Part shown: positions 62,166 to 64,000 of the stretch, piece after piece
Layout: the number at the start of each line of letters is the position of its first letter
Position numbering within the stretch: the first letter of the stretch is position 1
NCBI GenBank assembly: GCA_029817715.1
Contig: JARUPY010000083.1
Location: forward strand, 1,798,001-1,862,000
Direction of reading: 5' to 3'
Length of the DNA: 64,000 bases
Source of the DNA: Melastoma dodecandrum
Lineage: Eukaryota > Streptophyta > Magnoliopsida > Myrtales > Melastomataceae
The notes under the pieces: generated by a model
Seen by the model: only the letters and a program-made list of their open reading frames with translations
Databases searched by the model: none
What the model was told of the DNA's origin: nothing
Made by a program: the position numbers and the translations under genes

Positions 62166-62699
62166 ATTCGAATTGAGATTTGGCATGCATTAAGAAATAA
62201 CCACCAAAATTAGAATTTATTTATAATAAATTAAATATAAAAATCTAACTTTTTTCATATTATAATTATTAAAACAATATAATTTCTTCAATTGCATTGA
62301 AATATTTTATATTTAAAAATATAATATTTGAATTGATTACTTAATTTATCTAAGAAGGTTTGTTAACTTTTTTTTTATTTGTTTGGGATATGGAAAAGTA
62401 AATAGGGCAGTAAATCTTAAATATATTAAGATATTCGAATTGAGATTTGGCATGCATTAAGAAATAACCACCAAAATTAGAATTTATTTATAATAAATTA
62501 AATATAAAAATCTAACTTTTTTCATATTATAATTATTAAAACAATATAATTTCTTCAATTGCATTGAAATATTTTATATTTAAAAATATAATATTTGAAT
62601 TGATTACTTAATTTATCTAAGAAGGTTTGTTAACTTTTTTTTTATTTGTTTGGGATATGGAAAAGTAAATAGGGCAGTAAATCTTAAATATATTAAGAT
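62166..62699. repeat. Perfect 267-bp tandem duplication
   Basis: 62166-62432 and 62433-62699 read as the same 267 bases, starting ATTCGAATTGAGATTTGG and ending TTAAATATATTAAGAT. I saw no difference, even in the nine-T run. The unit is AT-rich and non-coding. Confidence 0.9.
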
Positions 62700-62942
62700 A
62701 GAAATGAAAAACTAACAGAAAGATATTTTTAATTTATGGTCAGATTTAAATAAGTAAAAAAACTCTAAAATGGAAAATAAATAAATCATTTTATATAGCT
62801 TATTACAAGGTTAATATGGAATTTTATGCTGTAAATGGAAATGAAACCGTGATCTAATTCTAAACAATATTTAGAAGTACTCGATAGCATTAGAATTTTA
62901 GGAAATCTAATATTTAGGTTGTTTGTTTGCTCGTCAATAAAA

Positions 62943-64000
62943 AAAAAATTTTTTAGATCGAAGCTCTGTTCGAAAGTTGCTGATTCGAGAAATTTATGGA
63001 GGAGGGATTGCTGGCCATTTCGGGTTACAGAAGACATTTGAAATGTTACACGAACATTTCTAGTGGCCAGGGATGAACAACGCCGTCCAGGTGCTGGTTC
63101 GACGGTGTAGCATTTGTCAGCGAGCGAAGAGTCATATCCAGACACAAGGCCTCTACACTCCTCTATCGGTGGCAGATCGTCCATGGGCGCACGTCACCGT
63201 GGACTTCGTTCTTGGATTGCCACGAACGCACCGACAAAAGGACTCCATAATGGTGGTTGTTGATCGATTCTCGAAGATGACATATTTCATTCCTGGCACG
63301 AGGACCGATGATGCCACTAATATTGCGGATCTCTACTTTCGCAAAATTGTTCGGCTGCATGGTATTCCAACGACGATTGTATCTGATCGTGATGCAAAGT
63401 TCCTGAGTTACTTCTGGAAGACATTGTGGCACAAGCTTGGGACGAAACTACTCTTTAGCACCACTTGTCACCCTTTGACTGATGGCCAAATGGAGGTAGT
63501 TAATCGAACAATGGGGGCCATCCTTAGGACAATGGTGTCAAAGAATCAGAAGGATTGGGACATCAAGCATGCCCATGCCGAATTTGCATACAACCGAGCT
63601 CCTCACAGCACTACGAAAGCATCTCCCTTTTAGGTAGTTTATGGTACTAACCCGCAGGCTATTGAACTGTTACCGATGTCAAGCAAGGACGCCGTGAACA
63701 TGGATGCTGTCAAACGAGCTGAGGCAATGCTGAAACTCCACCAGTAGATTCGAGCAAATATTGAAAAGCAAAATGAAAGATACATGAAGAAGGCGAACCA
63801 GGGACGCAAGGAACGGATCTTCTAACCCGGTGATCTAGTGTAGATTCATCTTCACAAGGAAAGGTTTTCTACAAGGCGAAAGAATAAACTCATACCTCGA
63901 GCCGAAGGACTTTTTCGTGTGGTGGAACGGATCAACAATAATGCCTACAAGATCGACCTCCCCGGGGAATACGAAGTTTCAGCAATTTTCAATGCTCAAG
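62943..64000 (+). mobile_element. Ty3/gypsy integrase remnant, cut by the window edge
   Basis: A frame starting near LLIREIYGGGIAGHFGLQ carries the integrase zinc motif (VRRCSICQRAKSHIQT at about 63090-63137) and the catalytic core: TVDFVLGLPRT (first Asp), VSDRDAKFLSYFW (second Asp), DGQMEVVNRTMGAIL (Glu). The C-terminus follows with stops in NRAPHSTTKASPF, stop, VVYGTN, and LPGEYEVSAIF at the edge. 63073-63633 is open for 186 codons. It resembles the integrase of the gypsy element at 43.8-49.5 kb but is on the other strand. RT and gag are not present to its left, where AT-rich sequence begins at about 62943. Confidence 0.85.

Overview
This is a stretch of nuclear DNA from a flowering plant. 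It carries five plant-type host genes with canonical GT-AG introns (one intron is GC-AG), set in a large mass of decayed plant transposable elements. Class II DAHP synthase, histone H3.3, a plant LMBD2 protein and an ABCG half-transporter place it among the angiosperms. The very GC-rich first exons of the DAHP synthase, hydrolase and LMBD2 genes hint at a monocot, perhaps not a grass; this is an inference from composition only.

Layout. 1-9.3 kb is a transposon graveyard: a fold-back repeat (160-745), a LINE ORF1 remnant, a plant-mobile-domain fragment, a LINE ORF2 tail on + and a longer LINE ORF2 on - (about 9136 down to 5170). 11.07-23.50 kb (-) is a complete 14-exon LMBR1-domain-protein-2 gene (734 codons by my splice model) with a truncated antisense LINE in its ninth intron. 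24.70-30.47 kb is a Mutator-like element (MULE) with roughly 0.3 kb palindrome-rich terminal inverted repeats and a near-perfect 9-bp target duplication. Inside it are a broken MURA-type transposase, a Ty1/copia 3' end fused to that transposase, a pectinesterase fragment and a plant-mobile-domain pseudogene. From 30.53 to 35.10 kb a tandem array of about 1.4-kb units repeats the MULE right end. Each unit also carries a broken piece of an ALOG/LSH-type developmental regulator gene, and the last partial unit keeps much more of that domain. This is the most unusual structure in the window.

37.9-38.6 kb (+) is an intact four-exon histone H3.3 gene. 39.3-41.2 kb (-) is a convergent four-exon alpha/beta hydrolase. 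43.81-49.55 kb holds a full-structure Ty3/gypsy element (-) with two diverged LTRs, a tRNA-iMet primer site and decayed gag-pol. 50.8-53.97 kb (+) is an ABCG transporter gene that has lost recognisable exon 2 and has a one-base frame disturbance in a poly-G tract of exon 1. A decayed fragment of a second ABCG copy follows. 55.0-58.5 kb is a decayed copia element with an internal duplication plus an LTR-like block. 59.63-61.67 kb (+) is a five-exon plastid DAHP synthase gene. The window ends with a perfect 267-bp tandem duplication and the integrase part of another gypsy element cut by the window edge.

The host genes are functionally unrelated (shikimate entry, chromatin, membrane transport, lipid or ester hydrolysis, membrane receptor-like protein), as expected for plant gene order. 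All positions come from reading the sequence; family names come from motif recognition and no database was searched.
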